NCBI GenBank assembly: GCA_964605645.1
Contig: CAZSDJ010000015.1
Span: 1 to 36,322, forward strand
Length of the DNA stretch: 36,322 bases
Direction of reading: 5' to 3'
From: PXAH01 sp964605645
GTDB lineage: Bacteria; Omnitrophota; Gorgyraeia; Duberdicusellales; 4484-171
The position numbers and the translations under genes are program-made. This document shows, one piece after another, positions 1 to 9,317 of this stretch. Under the pieces are notes generated by a model. The model saw nothing but the letters and a program-made list of their open reading frames with translations. It was not told the origin of the DNA and did no database searches. Position 1 is the stretch's first letter; each line of letters starts with the position of its first letter.

Positions 1-66
1 AAAACAGCTTTTACTTAAGTTCGCGGCTCCCTAAAAAAAATGGGGAAACTCCAGACCTAAATTATA

Positions 67-95
67 TTGACTACTCAAGCTTTTTCGTTTATCAT
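67..95 (+). promoter_or_regulatory. candidate sigma70-type promoter of the arg operon
   Basis: TTGACT (67-72) and TATCAT (90-95) are separated by 17 bases, close to the vegetative consensus. Transcription would begin near 102, about 60 bases before argC. No other good pair was seen between here and argC. Promoter activity is inferred from sequence only. Confidence 0.5.
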
Positions 96-105
96 ATTTT
101 TTTAA

Positions 106-143
106 GCTCATCGTGTTTATTGTGTTTTATAGAGTTGATGAGC
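106..143 (+). promoter_or_regulatory. inverted repeat in the argC leader
   Basis: GCTCATC (106-112) and GATGAGC (137-143) are perfect complements across a 24-base loop. They lie just after the expected transcription start and before the argC ribosome site (AGGGG near 154). The repeat could be a leader hairpin or a repressor site. It does not resemble the E. coli ARG box. Bases 1-66 before the promoter hold nothing I can name. Confidence 0.3.
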
Positions 144-164
144 ATCTATTTACAGGGGTAAATT

Positions 165-1181
165 ATGATTAAAGTAGGAGTATTAGGGGCTACCGGTTTT
201 ACCGGCGAAAAACTAGTTGACATTTTATTGTCGCATCCCGAAGTGGAGTTAACCTATCTTGGATCGCGAACTAAAAAAACAGTTTTTTATTCGGATATTT
301 TCCCAAAATTTTACAAAAAAACTTCAATCAAGTGTAAACCTTTTAATTTAAAAGAAGCCATTAAAGCTTGTGATCTTTTGTTTTTATCTTTGCCGCACAC
401 TATTTCAATGCAGTTTGTACCGAAGATTTTACAAAACGATAAAAAAGTAATTGATCTTTCGGCAGATTATCGTTTGAAAAAGGCAAAATTATATAAAGAT
501 TTTTATAATCAGCCGCATCAAGATAAGAATAATTTAAAAAAAGCTGTTTACGGACTACCGGAATTATTCCGGTCTCAAATAAAAAAAGCTCAATTAATAG
601 CAAATCCAGGCTGCTACCCAACTTCAATAATTCTTGCTTTATACCCTTTGATATCAGAAAATTTTGTAGCCGGAAAAATTGTAATTGATTCTAAATCTGC
701 AGTTACCGGGGCAGGGAGAAAGGCAGTTATGAATTATCATCATTCTAATATAGCTAACAATTTTTGGGCTTATAAGCCTTTTATCCATCAGCATCAGCCG
801 GAAATAAATGAAATTTTAAAGGCTCAATCTGAGGAGCCTTTAGATTTTTCCTTTTTGCCGCAAGTAGCTAGTTTTGAGGCAGGGATTTATTCTACCATTC
901 ATCTTTCTTTTAAAAAAAGGCTAACTAAGGCAAAAATAAAAGAAGTTTACAGTAATTATTATCAAGATTCTTCTTTTATCCGCATTAACGACAGTATTCC
1001 TAAGTTAAAAGATGTGCAGGGTACAAATTTTTGCGATATCGGGTTTGCTGTAGATAATAAAGGGAGCAACGGGATAATAATTTCAAGCATTGACAATCTT
1101 ATCAAGGGAGCAGCAGGCCAAGCAGTACAAAATATGAATTTGATGCTTGGATTTCAGGAAACTAGGGGCCTTTTGTTATAA
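165..1181 (+). CDS. argC: N-acetyl-gamma-glutamyl-phosphate reductase
   Basis: ArgC reduces N-acetylglutamyl phosphate to the semialdehyde with NADPH, the third step of arginine synthesis, in the cytoplasm. The N-terminus carries the dinucleotide-binding loop GATGFTG (residues 8-14). The catalytic cysteine is C150 in NPGCYPTS, and the downstream HQHQPEI and GAAGQAVQNMNLM blocks are typical of the family. The length of 338 residues is normal for the short bacterial type. The ATG follows an AGGGG ribosome site. It is the first gene of an arg cluster; argJ begins 22 bases after its stop. Confidence 0.95.
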   Translation: MIKVGVLGATGFTGEKLVDILLSHPEVELTYLGSRTKKTVFYSDIFPKFYKKTSIKCKPFNLKEAIKACDLLFLSLPHTISMQFVPKILQNDKKVIDLSADYRLKKAKLYKDFYNQPHQDKNNLKKAVYGLPELFRSQIKKAQLIANPGCYPTSIILALYPLISENFVAGKIVIDSKSAVTGAGRKAVMNYHHSNIANNFWAYKPFIHQHQPEINEILKAQSEEPLDFSFLPQVASFEAGIYSTIHLSFKKRLTKAKIKEVYSNYYQDSSFIRINDSIPKLKDVQGTNFCDIGFAVDNKGSNGIIISSIDNLIKGAAGQAVQNMNLMLGFQETRGLLL

Positions 1182-1203
1182 AAAATCAATAATTACAGAT
1201 AAA

Positions 1204-2307
1204 ATGAAAAAGCATAAATTGCCTCAAGGGTTTTTAACAAGCGGTTTAAATTGCGGAATCAAAAAGAAAAATTATGATCTTGGTTTAATTTTTTTTGAAA
1301 AACCATATCGGGTGTTTGGTTTTTTTACCAGTAATTTAAATGTTTCTTATTCGGTTTCGGTGTCGAAGAAAAATATTAAAAATTATATTTCAGCTATTTT
1401 GGTAAATAGCGGTAATGCTAATTGTTTTTCTCACAAAAGAGGATATCAAGACACAGAAGATATCTTGATGAATCTAGCTGGGAAACTAAAAATAAGTAAA
1501 GATAAAATTCTTTTTGCGTCAACTGGAATTATTGGGAAAAAATTAATGAAAAAAAAGATTATAAAAAATGTTCCAAAATTGATAGAAAATCTAGAAGATA
1601 ATCCGGATAAATTTTCCAAAAGCATTTTAACAACAGATACCTGTTCGAAGGTCGTTTCTAAAGTCATAAACTTAAACAAAAAAAGGGTAACTATTACCGG
1701 GATAGCCAAGGGTTCGGGGATGATAAAGCCCAACTTAGCTACGATGTTAGCCTTTATCTTAACCGATGCTGATATTGGTTTAAGTATTTTAAAAAAAGAG
1801 GCAAAAGAAGCGGTAGAAAAAAGCTTTAATTCAATAAATATTGATGCAGCAGAAAGCACCAATGATTCACTGTTTGTAGCTTCAAGCAAAAAGATATCTC
1901 TAGGTACAAAAGATACAAAAAAATTCTTATTAGAGTTTAAGAAAGTTATGGTCGAGCTAGCTAAAATGATTGTAAAAGATGCTGAAGGTGCAACAAAATT
2001 TGTTCAGCTTAACCTAAAAGGCGCTAAAAGCAAAAAAGAAGCTAAAAAAATAGCTGAAAAAATAGCAGGTTATATTTTATTTAAGTGTTCCCTTTATGGA
2101 AATAATTCTGGTATTGGCAGAATTATTGCTGTTTTGGGCCAAGCAGGAATTAAGGTAAAAGAAGGAGGCGTAAAGATAAAGGTTAGTTCGCCGAAGAAAA
2201 AAGAAATTAATGTTTCGATAAACCTCAAGCGGGGTAAATATAATTGGAGGGTTTATACTTCCGATTTAACTCCTTCTTATGTAAACATAAATGCAAATTA
2301 TAATTAA
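1204..2307 (+). CDS. argJ: bifunctional glutamate N-acetyltransferase / ornithine acetyltransferase
   Basis: ArgJ moves the acetyl group from N-acetylornithine to glutamate, so the cluster uses the cyclic arginine pathway; no argA-like gene is present here. The autocleavage site KPNLATML is intact, with the threonine that becomes the nucleophile of the beta chain, preceded by the family block GIAKGSGMI. I start it at the ATG at 1204; an in-frame TTG at 1147 would overlap argC and add 19 residues unlike ArgJ. At 367 residues it is slightly shorter than many ArgJ proteins. No clear ribosome site precedes the ATG. Whether it also uses acetyl-CoA cannot be told from sequence. Confidence 0.93.
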   Translation: MKKHKLPQGFLTSGLNCGIKKKNYDLGLIFFEKPYRVFGFFTSNLNVSYSVSVSKKNIKNYISAILVNSGNANCFSHKRGYQDTEDILMNLAGKLKISKDKILFASTGIIGKKLMKKKIIKNVPKLIENLEDNPDKFSKSILTTDTCSKVVSKVINLNKKRVTITGIAKGSGMIKPNLATMLAFILTDADIGLSILKKEAKEAVEKSFNSINIDAAESTNDSLFVASSKKISLGTKDTKKFLLEFKKVMVELAKMIVKDAEGATKFVQLNLKGAKSKKEAKKIAEKIAGYILFKCSLYGNNSGIGRIIAVLGQAGIKVKEGGVKIKVSSPKKKEINVSINLKRGKYNWRVYTSDLTPSYVNINANYN

Positions 2308-2361
2308 AATTATTAAAGAAGGAGATATAAGCAGATTATTATCTGTGTAATCTATATTTAA

Positions 2362-2386
2362 TCTGTGTAATCTGTGGTTATGGAAG
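2362..2386 (+). repeat. dispersed repeat, copy 1
   Basis: This 25-base segment reads TCTGTGTAATCTGTGGTT, one variable base, then TGGAAG. The same string recurs at 34403-34427 with one difference. A partial copy (ATCTGTGTAATCT) lies directly upstream at 2341-2353. The spacer between argJ and argB (2308-2459) therefore consists mainly of repeat sequence plus the assembly gap. Confidence 0.7.
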
Positions 2387-2433
2387 AAGGTGGCCGAAGG
2401 CCTTCTCGAAAACACGCTTCCACCCCGAGAGGT

Positions 2434-2443
2434 NNNNNNNNNN
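2434..2443. other. assembly gap (10 Ns)
   Basis: Ten Ns between argJ and argB mark a scaffold join of unknown true length. It sits directly after repeat-type sequence and a GC-rich hairpin-like stretch (GGCCGAAGGCC near 2393), a likely cause of the assembly break. The argJ-argB spacing and any promoter here are uncertain. Confidence 0.98.
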
Positions 2444-2459
2444 ATTAATTTTAATAAGC

Positions 2460-3308
2460 ATGGAAGAAGCAATAAAAAAAGCAGATATTTTAATTGAAGC
2501 TTTGCCGTATATAAAAAAGTTTCATAAAAAAATCTTTGTTATAAAGTACGGCGGATCAATTTTAGGAGAAGAGAGAGTGCGCAAATCTGTGCTTGAAGAT
2601 ATAGCATTTTTAAAATTTGCCGGTATCCGTCCTATTATTGTCCATGGCGGCGGGCCTAATATTACTGAAAAATTAAAAGAGCATAGTATTGAAACAGAGT
2701 TTTTGCAAGGAATGCGAGTCACAAACAAAAGAGTTTTAAAAATAGTTGAGGCAGAATTAAATAAATTAAATAAGCTAATAACTAAAGAAATTGAATCACA
2801 TTCTGTAAAAGCGAAAGGTTTTATGAAAAAGGATAAGTTACTTAAAGTAGTTAAAAAACAATCAGATATTGATTTAGGCTATGTAGGTGATGTTTTAGAT
2901 TTTGATAAAAATAGTTTAAAAGAATCTACAGTAGAACACATCCCGGTAATTTGTCCGATGGGTGTTTCAAAAGGGAAGGAAGTCTTTAATATTAATGCCG
3001 ATGAAGTAGCATGCTTTTTAGCTTCAAAACTTTCTGCTGAAAAACTTGTAATATTAACAGATGTTTTAGGTGTGATGCGAAATCATAAAGATGAAAATTC
3101 TTTGATTTCATCAATTACTTTATCCGAAGTTGAAAATCTTATCAAAGAAAAAATTGTGGCAGAGGGGATGATCCCGAAAATTAGGGCAGCTGCTGCTGCT
3201 GTTAAGGCCGGAGCTAGGAAGGCCCACATTGTAGATGCGAAAATACCACATGCATTATTGCTTGAAATTTTTACTGATCAAGGTATATCTACCGAAATCA
3301 TCAAGTAG
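2460..3308 (+). CDS. argB: acetylglutamate kinase, probably arginine-inhibited type
   Basis: ArgB phosphorylates N-acetylglutamate with ATP, the second step of the pathway. The amino-acid-kinase fold shows in KYGGS (residues 29-33), VHGGGPN (61-67), the substrate region NINADEVA, the segment LVILTDVLGV and GMIPKI. A helix of about 20 residues before the kinase core (EALPYIKKF) and the C-terminal LLLEIFTDQGIST block match the hexameric enzymes that arginine inhibits, unlike the E. coli type. Feedback control is therefore inferred. The ATG lies only 17 bases after the assembly gap, so the start is plausible but its upstream context is incomplete. Confidence 0.94.
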   Translation: MEEAIKKADILIEALPYIKKFHKKIFVIKYGGSILGEERVRKSVLEDIAFLKFAGIRPIIVHGGGPNITEKLKEHSIETEFLQGMRVTNKRVLKIVEAELNKLNKLITKEIESHSVKAKGFMKKDKLLKVVKKQSDIDLGYVGDVLDFDKNSLKESTVEHIPVICPMGVSKGKEVFNINADEVACFLASKLSAEKLVILTDVLGVMRNHKDENSLISSITLSEVENLIKEKIVAEGMIPKIRAAAAAVKAGARKAHIVDAKIPHALLLEIFTDQGISTEIIK

Positions 3309-3344
3309 GAGAGTAGGCTTGTTTTAGCCTAAATTAGGATAAAA

Positions 3345-4529
3345 ATGGATATTAAAACATTATACAATCAATACAGTCTAAACACCTATACTCGCTGCGG
3401 GCCGGTATTTGTTAAAGGCAAGGGGAGTTGGTTAGAAGATGATAAAGGCAATAAATATCTTGATTTATTTCCGGGCTGGGGAGTATCTATATTAGGCCAT
3501 TCTCATAAAAGATTAGCAAAAGTTATTAATGACCAAACAAAAAAACTCATACATTTACCTAATAATTTATTTTCGAGAGAACAAGCATTATTGGCTCAAA
3601 AAATTAGTAAACTCAGCTTTAGTTCTAAAGTATTTTTTGCTAATTCAGGAGCAGAGGCAGTGGAAGCAGCTATTAAATTTTCTCGGCTTTGGCGGCCTGA
3701 TTGTAATGAAATAGTGGTTATGAAAAATTCTTTTCACGGCAGGACTTTAGGGGCGCTTTCGGCAACCGGTCAAAAAAAGTACAAAAAATATTTTAAACCA
3801 TTGATACCTGGATTCAGAGAAGTTAAATTTAATGATTTTGATCATTTTGCCCGCAAAACTACAGCCACGACTTCAGCGGTAATTTTAGAATTAATTCAGG
3901 GAGAAGGAGGGGTTAATGTAGCTAACAAAGAATATGTAAAGAGAATAGAAAAGTTTTGCCATAGTCAAAAAATATTATTAATAATTGATGAAGTTCAAAC
4001 TGGGATGGGCAGGACAGGTAAAATGTTTTGCTATCAGCATTACAACATAAAGCCTGATATCTTAATTTTATCGAAAGGCCTGGGAGCAGGTGTTCCTATC
4101 TCAGCGATGGTTGTTAAAAGCAATATTGCTGATATAATAAAGCCCGGGATGCATGCTTCTACATTTGGCGGTTCTCCGTTTGTAACTAGAGTAGCGAGAG
4201 AAGTGTTTAAGATAATAAAAGATGAAAAAATTTTAGATAATGTAAAAAAGCAAGGTAATCATCTAAAAAAGAGGTTATTACAATTAAAAGATAAATTTTT
4301 ATTAATTAAGCAAGTAAGAGGTTTTGCTTTGATGCAAGCTATCGAATGTAAGCAGCCAACTGCACCGATTTTCAATAAAGCCTTAGAAAAAAAGTTAATT
4401 ATAAACTCTACACATGAAAATATTTTAAGAATTATGCCGGCATTAAATGTTACTAAAGTAGAAATTGACAAAGGTATTGATATATTAGAAAATATTTTTG
4501 AATCTGTTGAAAAAAATACAATTAACTGA
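3345..4529 (+). CDS. argD: acetylornithine aminotransferase
   Basis: ArgD is a class-III PLP aminotransferase that converts N-acetylglutamate semialdehyde to N-acetylornithine using glutamate. The PLP lysine is K244 in ILSKGLGAG. The cofactor aspartate is D215 in IIDEVQTGMGRTG, and FANSGAEAVEAA (98-109) forms the phosphate-binding region. Its 394 residues equal the family norm. The ribosome site AGGA lies 5 bases before the ATG. Position between argB and argF supports ArgD over the related GABA or ornithine transaminases. A side role in DAP synthesis (DapC) is unneeded because a dapL-type gene is present at 12221. Confidence 0.93.
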   Translation: MDIKTLYNQYSLNTYTRCGPVFVKGKGSWLEDDKGNKYLDLFPGWGVSILGHSHKRLAKVINDQTKKLIHLPNNLFSREQALLAQKISKLSFSSKVFFANSGAEAVEAAIKFSRLWRPDCNEIVVMKNSFHGRTLGALSATGQKKYKKYFKPLIPGFREVKFNDFDHFARKTTATTSAVILELIQGEGGVNVANKEYVKRIEKFCHSQKILLIIDEVQTGMGRTGKMFCYQHYNIKPDILILSKGLGAGVPISAMVVKSNIADIIKPGMHASTFGGSPFVTRVAREVFKIIKDEKILDNVKKQGNHLKKRLLQLKDKFLLIKQVRGFALMQAIECKQPTAPIFNKALEKKLIINSTHENILRIMPALNVTKVEIDKGIDILENIFESVEKNTIN

Positions 4530-4540
4530 TAAATTTAAAT

Positions 4541-5461
4541 ATGGCAGAAAATAATTTTATTTCTTTAAAAAATTTTAATAAAAAACAACTTTTAGATCTT
4601 GTCAATTTAGCCCAAGAGATTAAAGACCATCCTCAAGATTTTAAAAGTACTTTTGTAGGTAAATCGGTAGGTTTATTGTTTCAGAAACCATCTTTGCGCA
4701 CTAAAACTGCATTTTATATTGGTGCCAAGGAATTAGGAGCTAACTCCATTTATTACGACCCGCAAGAAGTTCAATTAGGGCAACGGGAAGAAACTCGCGA
4801 TGTAGCACGCACGTTATCTCAGTATTTAGAGGTGGTAGTGTTACGTACATTTTCCCATCAGGATGTTTTAGAGTTTGCGAAGTTTTCTACAATCCCCACC
4901 ATAAATGGTTTAACGGATTTGTATCATCCATCACAAGTTATAGCTGATTTACTCACGATTATTGAGTTAAAAAAAACACTCGAAAATGTTAAAGTTGCCT
5001 ACATTGGTGATACCAATAATGTATGCAATTCTTTAATTAATGCTTTTTCTATTTTAGGCGGCAATTTTAATTTAGCTACCCCGGGGCACTCTTACCCAAA
5101 GCACGAAACAATAGAGAGGTTGAAAGCTGATTTTGCAAAAAACGGCGGGTCGTTTACGATCACCGATTCTTCTCAGGAAGCAGCAACAAAGGCTGATGTC
5201 CTTTATACAGATGTATGGTTTTCAATGGGAAAAGAAAATGAAGCAAAGCGAAGAGAAAAGATATTTAAAAATTTTCAAATTAATGATAAAATTTTAAAAA
5301 GAGCAAAAACCGATAGCATTGTTATGCATTGTCTCCCGGCTCATCGAGGCCAGGAGATTTCTAATTCAGTATTTGAAGGAGATAATTCCGTAGTATTTTT
5401 GCAGGCAGCTAATCGTCTCCATGCTGCAAAGGCAATTCTTATTTTTGTCGGGGATAAATAA
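4541..5461 (+). CDS. argF: ornithine carbamoyltransferase
   Basis: ArgF joins ornithine and carbamoyl phosphate to give citrulline. The carbamoyl-phosphate loop is KPSLRTKT (49-56), a variant of STRTR with leucine at the second position. HPSQ (129-132), DVWFSMG and the ornithine motif HCLP (263-266) in HCLPAHRGQEI mark it as an ornithine rather than aspartate or acetylornithine transcarbamylase. The 306 residues match the family. It starts 11 bases after the argD stop with no obvious ribosome site, so translation may be coupled to argD. Confidence 0.94.
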   Translation: MAENNFISLKNFNKKQLLDLVNLAQEIKDHPQDFKSTFVGKSVGLLFQKPSLRTKTAFYIGAKELGANSIYYDPQEVQLGQREETRDVARTLSQYLEVVVLRTFSHQDVLEFAKFSTIPTINGLTDLYHPSQVIADLLTIIELKKTLENVKVAYIGDTNNVCNSLINAFSILGGNFNLATPGHSYPKHETIERLKADFAKNGGSFTITDSSQEAATKADVLYTDVWFSMGKENEAKRREKIFKNFQINDKILKRAKTDSIVMHCLPAHRGQEISNSVFEGDNSVVFLQAANRLHAAKAILIFVGDK

Positions 5462-5481
5462 AAATTGACAAGGAAGTTATC

Positions 5482-6660
5482 ATGAAAAAAGAAAAATTAA
5501 TTTTAGCATATTCAGGCGGTTTAGATACTTCCTGTTGCCTTAAGTGGCTGCAAGATAAAGGGTTTAGGGTCATTTGTTTTTCTGCTAATCTGGGCAGTGA
5601 GTTTTCACCCCAGGAATTAGAAATTAAAGCGAAACAAAGTGGAGCAGAAAGAATCTATGTGAAGGACTTACGGAAAGAATTTTCGGAAAAATATATATTG
5701 CCTGCTTTGAAAGCAGGTGCATTATATCAAAATAAGTATTTATTGAGTACTGCCTTAGGCCGGCCTTTGATTGCGAAATATTTAGTTGAAATTGCAAAAT
5801 CAGAAAATGCTAAATTTGTTGCTCACGGCTGTAGTGCTAAGGGTAATGATCAAATACGATTGGAATTAGCGATTAAGTCCCTTGCTCCAGATTTAAAAAT
5901 CATAGCTCCATTGCGTAATTGGGAATTTCATTCACGGGAAGAAGAAATTGAATATGCAAAAAGTAACGGTATAACCGTTGATTCCACAAAAAAGAAAATC
6001 TATAGTATCGATAAGAATATTTGGGGTGTGAGTATCGAAGCCGGATTATTGGAAGACCTGGCCAATAGTGTTCCCGAAGAAGCTTATATCTTAACTCAGT
6101 CGTATCAAGCTGCACCTGCGGCAGGCGAAGAGGCTGAAATTGAATTTGAACAAGGAAAACCAGTAAAAATAAATAACAAAGCTTTAAGTTTATTACAGAT
6201 AATTAATGATTTGAATAAAATTGGCGGGAAAAACGCTATTGGACGAACTGATTTAGTTGAAGATAGAGTAGTGGGGATAAAATCGCGTGAAATTTATGAA
6301 GCGCCGGCAGCTTGGATTTTACACAAGGCTTTAGGTGAATTGGAAGAATTAGTTTTTACGAAAGATATGTTAGAATTTAAAAAAAATATTGCTAGACAAT
6401 ATGCCAATCTTGTTTATCGCGGCTTTTGGTTTTATGAATTAAAAAATGGATTAGATGCCTTTCTAGAAAAGTCTTCGCAAAAGCTAACCGGTAAGGTTAG
6501 CTTTAAATTGTATAAAGGTAATATTATTACTTTGCAGAGAAGTTCCCAGAATTCTTTATATCAAAAAAAATTAGCTACCTACGGCAAGCAAGATACATTT
6601 GATAGAAGTTGGGCCGAAGGTTTTATAAATATATTAGGGATTCCTTTTAAGAAGAGGTAA
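5482..6660 (+). CDS. argG: argininosuccinate synthase
   Basis: ArgG condenses citrulline and aspartate with ATP to argininosuccinate. The N-terminal ATP pyrophosphatase loop AYSGGLDTS (9-17) is intact. The blocks VAHGCSAKGNDQIR and DSTKKKIYSIDKNIWG, and EDRVVGIKSREIYEAPAA further on, are those of the short ASS type. The 392 residues are typical. AAGGA (5470-5474) sits 7 bases before the ATG. It lies between argF and argH in pathway order. Confidence 0.96.
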   Translation: MKKEKLILAYSGGLDTSCCLKWLQDKGFRVICFSANLGSEFSPQELEIKAKQSGAERIYVKDLRKEFSEKYILPALKAGALYQNKYLLSTALGRPLIAKYLVEIAKSENAKFVAHGCSAKGNDQIRLELAIKSLAPDLKIIAPLRNWEFHSREEEIEYAKSNGITVDSTKKKIYSIDKNIWGVSIEAGLLEDLANSVPEEAYILTQSYQAAPAAGEEAEIEFEQGKPVKINNKALSLLQIINDLNKIGGKNAIGRTDLVEDRVVGIKSREIYEAPAAWILHKALGELEELVFTKDMLEFKKNIARQYANLVYRGFWFYELKNGLDAFLEKSSQKLTGKVSFKLYKGNIITLQRSSQNSLYQKKLATYGKQDTFDRSWAEGFINILGIPFKKR

Positions 6661-6665
6661 ATAAA

Positions 6666-8042
6666 ATGAGCAAACAGATGTGGGGAGGGAGATTTAGGAA
6701 GAAGATAAGCCAGGATTTTTTTCATTTTCAAAAATCTATTGAAATTGATTGGAAGTTAGCCGAATACGATATTTATCATTCGATTATTCATACTGCTGCC
6801 TTGTGTGAAGCAGGAATTTTAACTAAAAAAGAAGCGAAAAAATTAACAGAGGCACTGAGCGAGCTCTTTAAAAAAGTAGAAAAAGGTGCTTTTGAGCCTA
6901 ATTTAAATTCTGAGGATATTCATACTGATATCCAAAATCGAATAGAGAAGAAGGTGGGTAAACTTGCTCAAAAGCTGCATACGCTGCGTTCGCGGAATGA
7001 TCAAATCGCTTTTGATCAAAAATGGTATTGTTATAAAGAAGGTATCTACATATTAAGTCTTTTAAATGTAGTTTTGGCATCTTTAAATTATCTGGGCAAC
7101 AAGTACCGTGGCCTAACGCTCCCCGGATACACTCATACGCAACGAGCCCAGATTGTTTCATTTCTAGATTATACCGGTGCATTTTTTTGTATGTTTGAAA
7201 GGGATTTCGAAAGGCTTGATAATTTTGTGAAAAAGTCTTCTATTTATATCGGCTCCGGTGCTTTGGCTGGTAGTGCTATCCCTCGATCTGCTTATTCCGA
7301 AGGCATAAAAAAGTTTTTAAAAAAATTTAAACCGAATATAAAAGTAGGTAAATCGAAAACAGTTAAAAATTCCTTAGACAATGTTGCTAGCCGCGATTTT
7401 GTTATTGAATTTTTAAATATTTTATCTATTTTACAAATGCATTTATCACGTTTAGCAGAAGATTTTATTCTTTATTCTACTAAAGAATTTAATTTTTTTG
7501 ATTTACCGGAAGAATTTTGTACAGGCTCTTCATTGATGCCGCATAAAAAAAATCCCGATTTTTTAGAGTTAGTAAGAGGCAGCAGTGGAAAAATTTATGG
7601 AAATCTAATATCTATTTTAACTACCATGAAAGGGATCCCCCTGACTTATAATCGTGATATGCAATTAGATAAAGAACCTTTATTTTCATCAACCGAAACT
7701 ATCGAAGATGAGTTGAGCGTAATGGGGGAATTTTTGAAAGGGGTTAAAATAAAAAGAAAACAAATTGAGAAAGCTTTAGAAGATCAAGAACTATATGCTA
7801 CTGAACTTGTTGAGTTTTTGGTCAATAAAGGCGTTGCGTTTAAAACTGCTCATGATATAATAGGCGAATTGATAAAGTATTCGGAAGATAAAAATAAAAA
7901 AATTAAAGACTTGAAGACTTCTGAGTTAGCTAAATTTCACAAGAAATTGACTGCCAACGAGATAAAGAAGATAATGACACCTCAGTATGCAATAGCATCA
8001 AAAAAATCTTTACCGAAAAAAAGAAGCACTTCTTCTAAATAA
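6666..8042 (+). CDS. argH: argininosuccinate lyase
   Basis: ArgH cleaves argininosuccinate to arginine and fumarate, the last step. It belongs to the fumarase/aspartase superfamily. It opens with the ASL-typical MWGGRF, and carries RSRNDQ (108-113), HTQRAQ (157-162) and the superfamily signature GSSLMPHKKNPD (287-298), whose flexible loop holds the catalytic serine. The 458 residues are normal; the tail is lysine/serine rich. It starts 5 bases after argG with GAGG as ribosome site overlapping the end of argG. It closes the arg cluster; lysA follows after 19 bases. Confidence 0.96.
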   Translation: MSKQMWGGRFRKKISQDFFHFQKSIEIDWKLAEYDIYHSIIHTAALCEAGILTKKEAKKLTEALSELFKKVEKGAFEPNLNSEDIHTDIQNRIEKKVGKLAQKLHTLRSRNDQIAFDQKWYCYKEGIYILSLLNVVLASLNYLGNKYRGLTLPGYTHTQRAQIVSFLDYTGAFFCMFERDFERLDNFVKKSSIYIGSGALAGSAIPRSAYSEGIKKFLKKFKPNIKVGKSKTVKNSLDNVASRDFVIEFLNILSILQMHLSRLAEDFILYSTKEFNFFDLPEEFCTGSSLMPHKKNPDFLELVRGSSGKIYGNLISILTTMKGIPLTYNRDMQLDKEPLFSSTETIEDELSVMGEFLKGVKIKRKQIEKALEDQELYATELVEFLVNKGVAFKTAHDIIGELIKYSEDKNKKIKDLKTSELAKFHKKLTANEIKKIMTPQYAIASKKSLPKKRSTSSK

Positions 8043-8061
8043 TTAACCAATTAACCGGTTT
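8043..8061 (+). repeat. short heptamer repeat between argH and lysA
   Basis: The spacer contains ATTAACC twice in tandem followed by GGTT. It leaves no recognisable ribosome site in front of lysA. Similar 7-base tandem pieces of other sequence fill several spacers in this window. Confidence 0.5.
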
Positions 8062-9306
8062 ATGGATTATTTTAAATTTAAAAGTAAAACTTTATATTGT
8101 GAAGGCGCAGAAGTAAAAAAAATCATCAAGAAATTCGGTACACCTCTCTTTATCTATAGTCAAAAAACTATATTAGAACATTTCTTTAAATTAAAAAAAG
8201 CCTTTATTCAAATAAATCCTTTAATTTGTTATTCAGTAAAAGCAAATTCAAATCTTTCTATCCTGAAGCTTTTAATTAAAGCCGGAGCCGGCCTAGATAT
8301 AGTATCTGGGGGAGAACTGTATCGAGCCAAGAAAGTTAATTGTTTGTCAAAAAAGATTGTTTATGCATCGGTGGGAAAAACTGAAGCAGAAATAAAAGCT
8401 GCAATTTCAGAAAATATATTCATGTTTAATGTTGAGTCAAAAAATGAACTTGATTGCATAAATAAAATAGCTCGAAAAGCTGGTAAAAAAGTAAGAGTTT
8501 CCTTGCGCTTAAATCCAAATGTAAAACCCAAAACTCATAAATATATCACAACTGGGAAAAAAGAAACAAAATTTGGGATGGATAAAAATACTACTAAAGA
8601 AATTATAGTTAATGCTGGTAACTATAAGAATCTTTTGATATTGGGGATTCATCTTCATATCGGGTCACAAATTACAGAAAGTCAACCTTTTGTTTCAGCT
8701 TTATCCAAAACAAAAGAATTTCTCAATTCGATACCGGAAAGTAAGAATTTAGGATTTTTAAATATTGGGGGCGGTTTAGGGATTGTTTACGGAAATGAAA
8801 AGCCTCAGACTGCTAAAGAATTTGCGAAAAATACATTACCTTTGCTCAAAAGCATCGGATTAAAAGTTATCCTTGAGCCGGGACGGTTTATTGTGGGTAA
8901 TGCGGGTATTTTAGTAACCAAAGTTTTATACAATAAAGAGAGTTATCAGAAAAGGTTTATTGTGGTTGATGCGGCGATTAATGATTTCTTGAGGCCTTCT
9001 TTATATAATGCTTACCATAAGATATTGCCAATAGATAAAAATAATCGTATCGGTAAAAACAAATCAGCCGATATTGTAGGGCCTGTTTGTGAAACCGGAG
9101 ATTTTCTAGGCAAAGAACGAAAAATTAAAGTAAATGAAGGTGAGTATTTAGCTGTTTTTGGAGCGGGTGCCTACGGAAGTTCTATGAGTTCAAACTATAA
9201 TTCTAGACCTAGAGCTGCAGAAGTATTCGTTAAAGGCAAGAGAGTCTATCAAATAAAAAAGAGAGAGAACTATCAAGATTTAATTCAAAAGGAAATAATA
9301 ATTTAA
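8062..9306 (+). CDS. lysA: diaminopimelate decarboxylase
   Basis: LysA removes CO2 from meso-diaminopimelate to give lysine. It is a fold-III PLP decarboxylase. The PLP lysine is K60 in YSVKANS. The barrel motifs GIHLHIGSQ, NIGGGLG and EPGRF follow, and CETGDF carries the catalytic cysteine supplied across the dimer. The 414 residues are normal. No ribosome site is visible before the ATG; the 19-base spacer is a short repeat. Its position beside dapF, and dapA/dapB/dapL further on, separates it from arginine or ornithine decarboxylases of the same fold. Confidence 0.95.
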   Translation: MDYFKFKSKTLYCEGAEVKKIIKKFGTPLFIYSQKTILEHFFKLKKAFIQINPLICYSVKANSNLSILKLLIKAGAGLDIVSGGELYRAKKVNCLSKKIVYASVGKTEAEIKAAISENIFMFNVESKNELDCINKIARKAGKKVRVSLRLNPNVKPKTHKYITTGKKETKFGMDKNTTKEIIVNAGNYKNLLILGIHLHIGSQITESQPFVSALSKTKEFLNSIPESKNLGFLNIGGGLGIVYGNEKPQTAKEFAKNTLPLLKSIGLKVILEPGRFIVGNAGILVTKVLYNKESYQKRFIVVDAAINDFLRPSLYNAYHKILPIDKNNRIGKNKSADIVGPVCETGDFLGKERKIKVNEGEYLAVFGAGAYGSSMSSNYNSRPRAAEVFVKGKRVYQIKKRENYQDLIQKEIII

Positions 9307-9317
9307 ATAAGAATATT

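Noticed and set aside
1..66. possible 3' end of an RNA gene at the left edge
   Set aside because: There are short complementary pieces (TCCC and GGGGA) but no match I recognise to tRNA, tmRNA, RNase P or SRP RNA; too little sequence to call.
1446..1889. 147-residue minus-strand frame inside argJ
   Set aside because: It is a mirror of the A/T-rich argJ coding sequence without a ribosome site or known motif.
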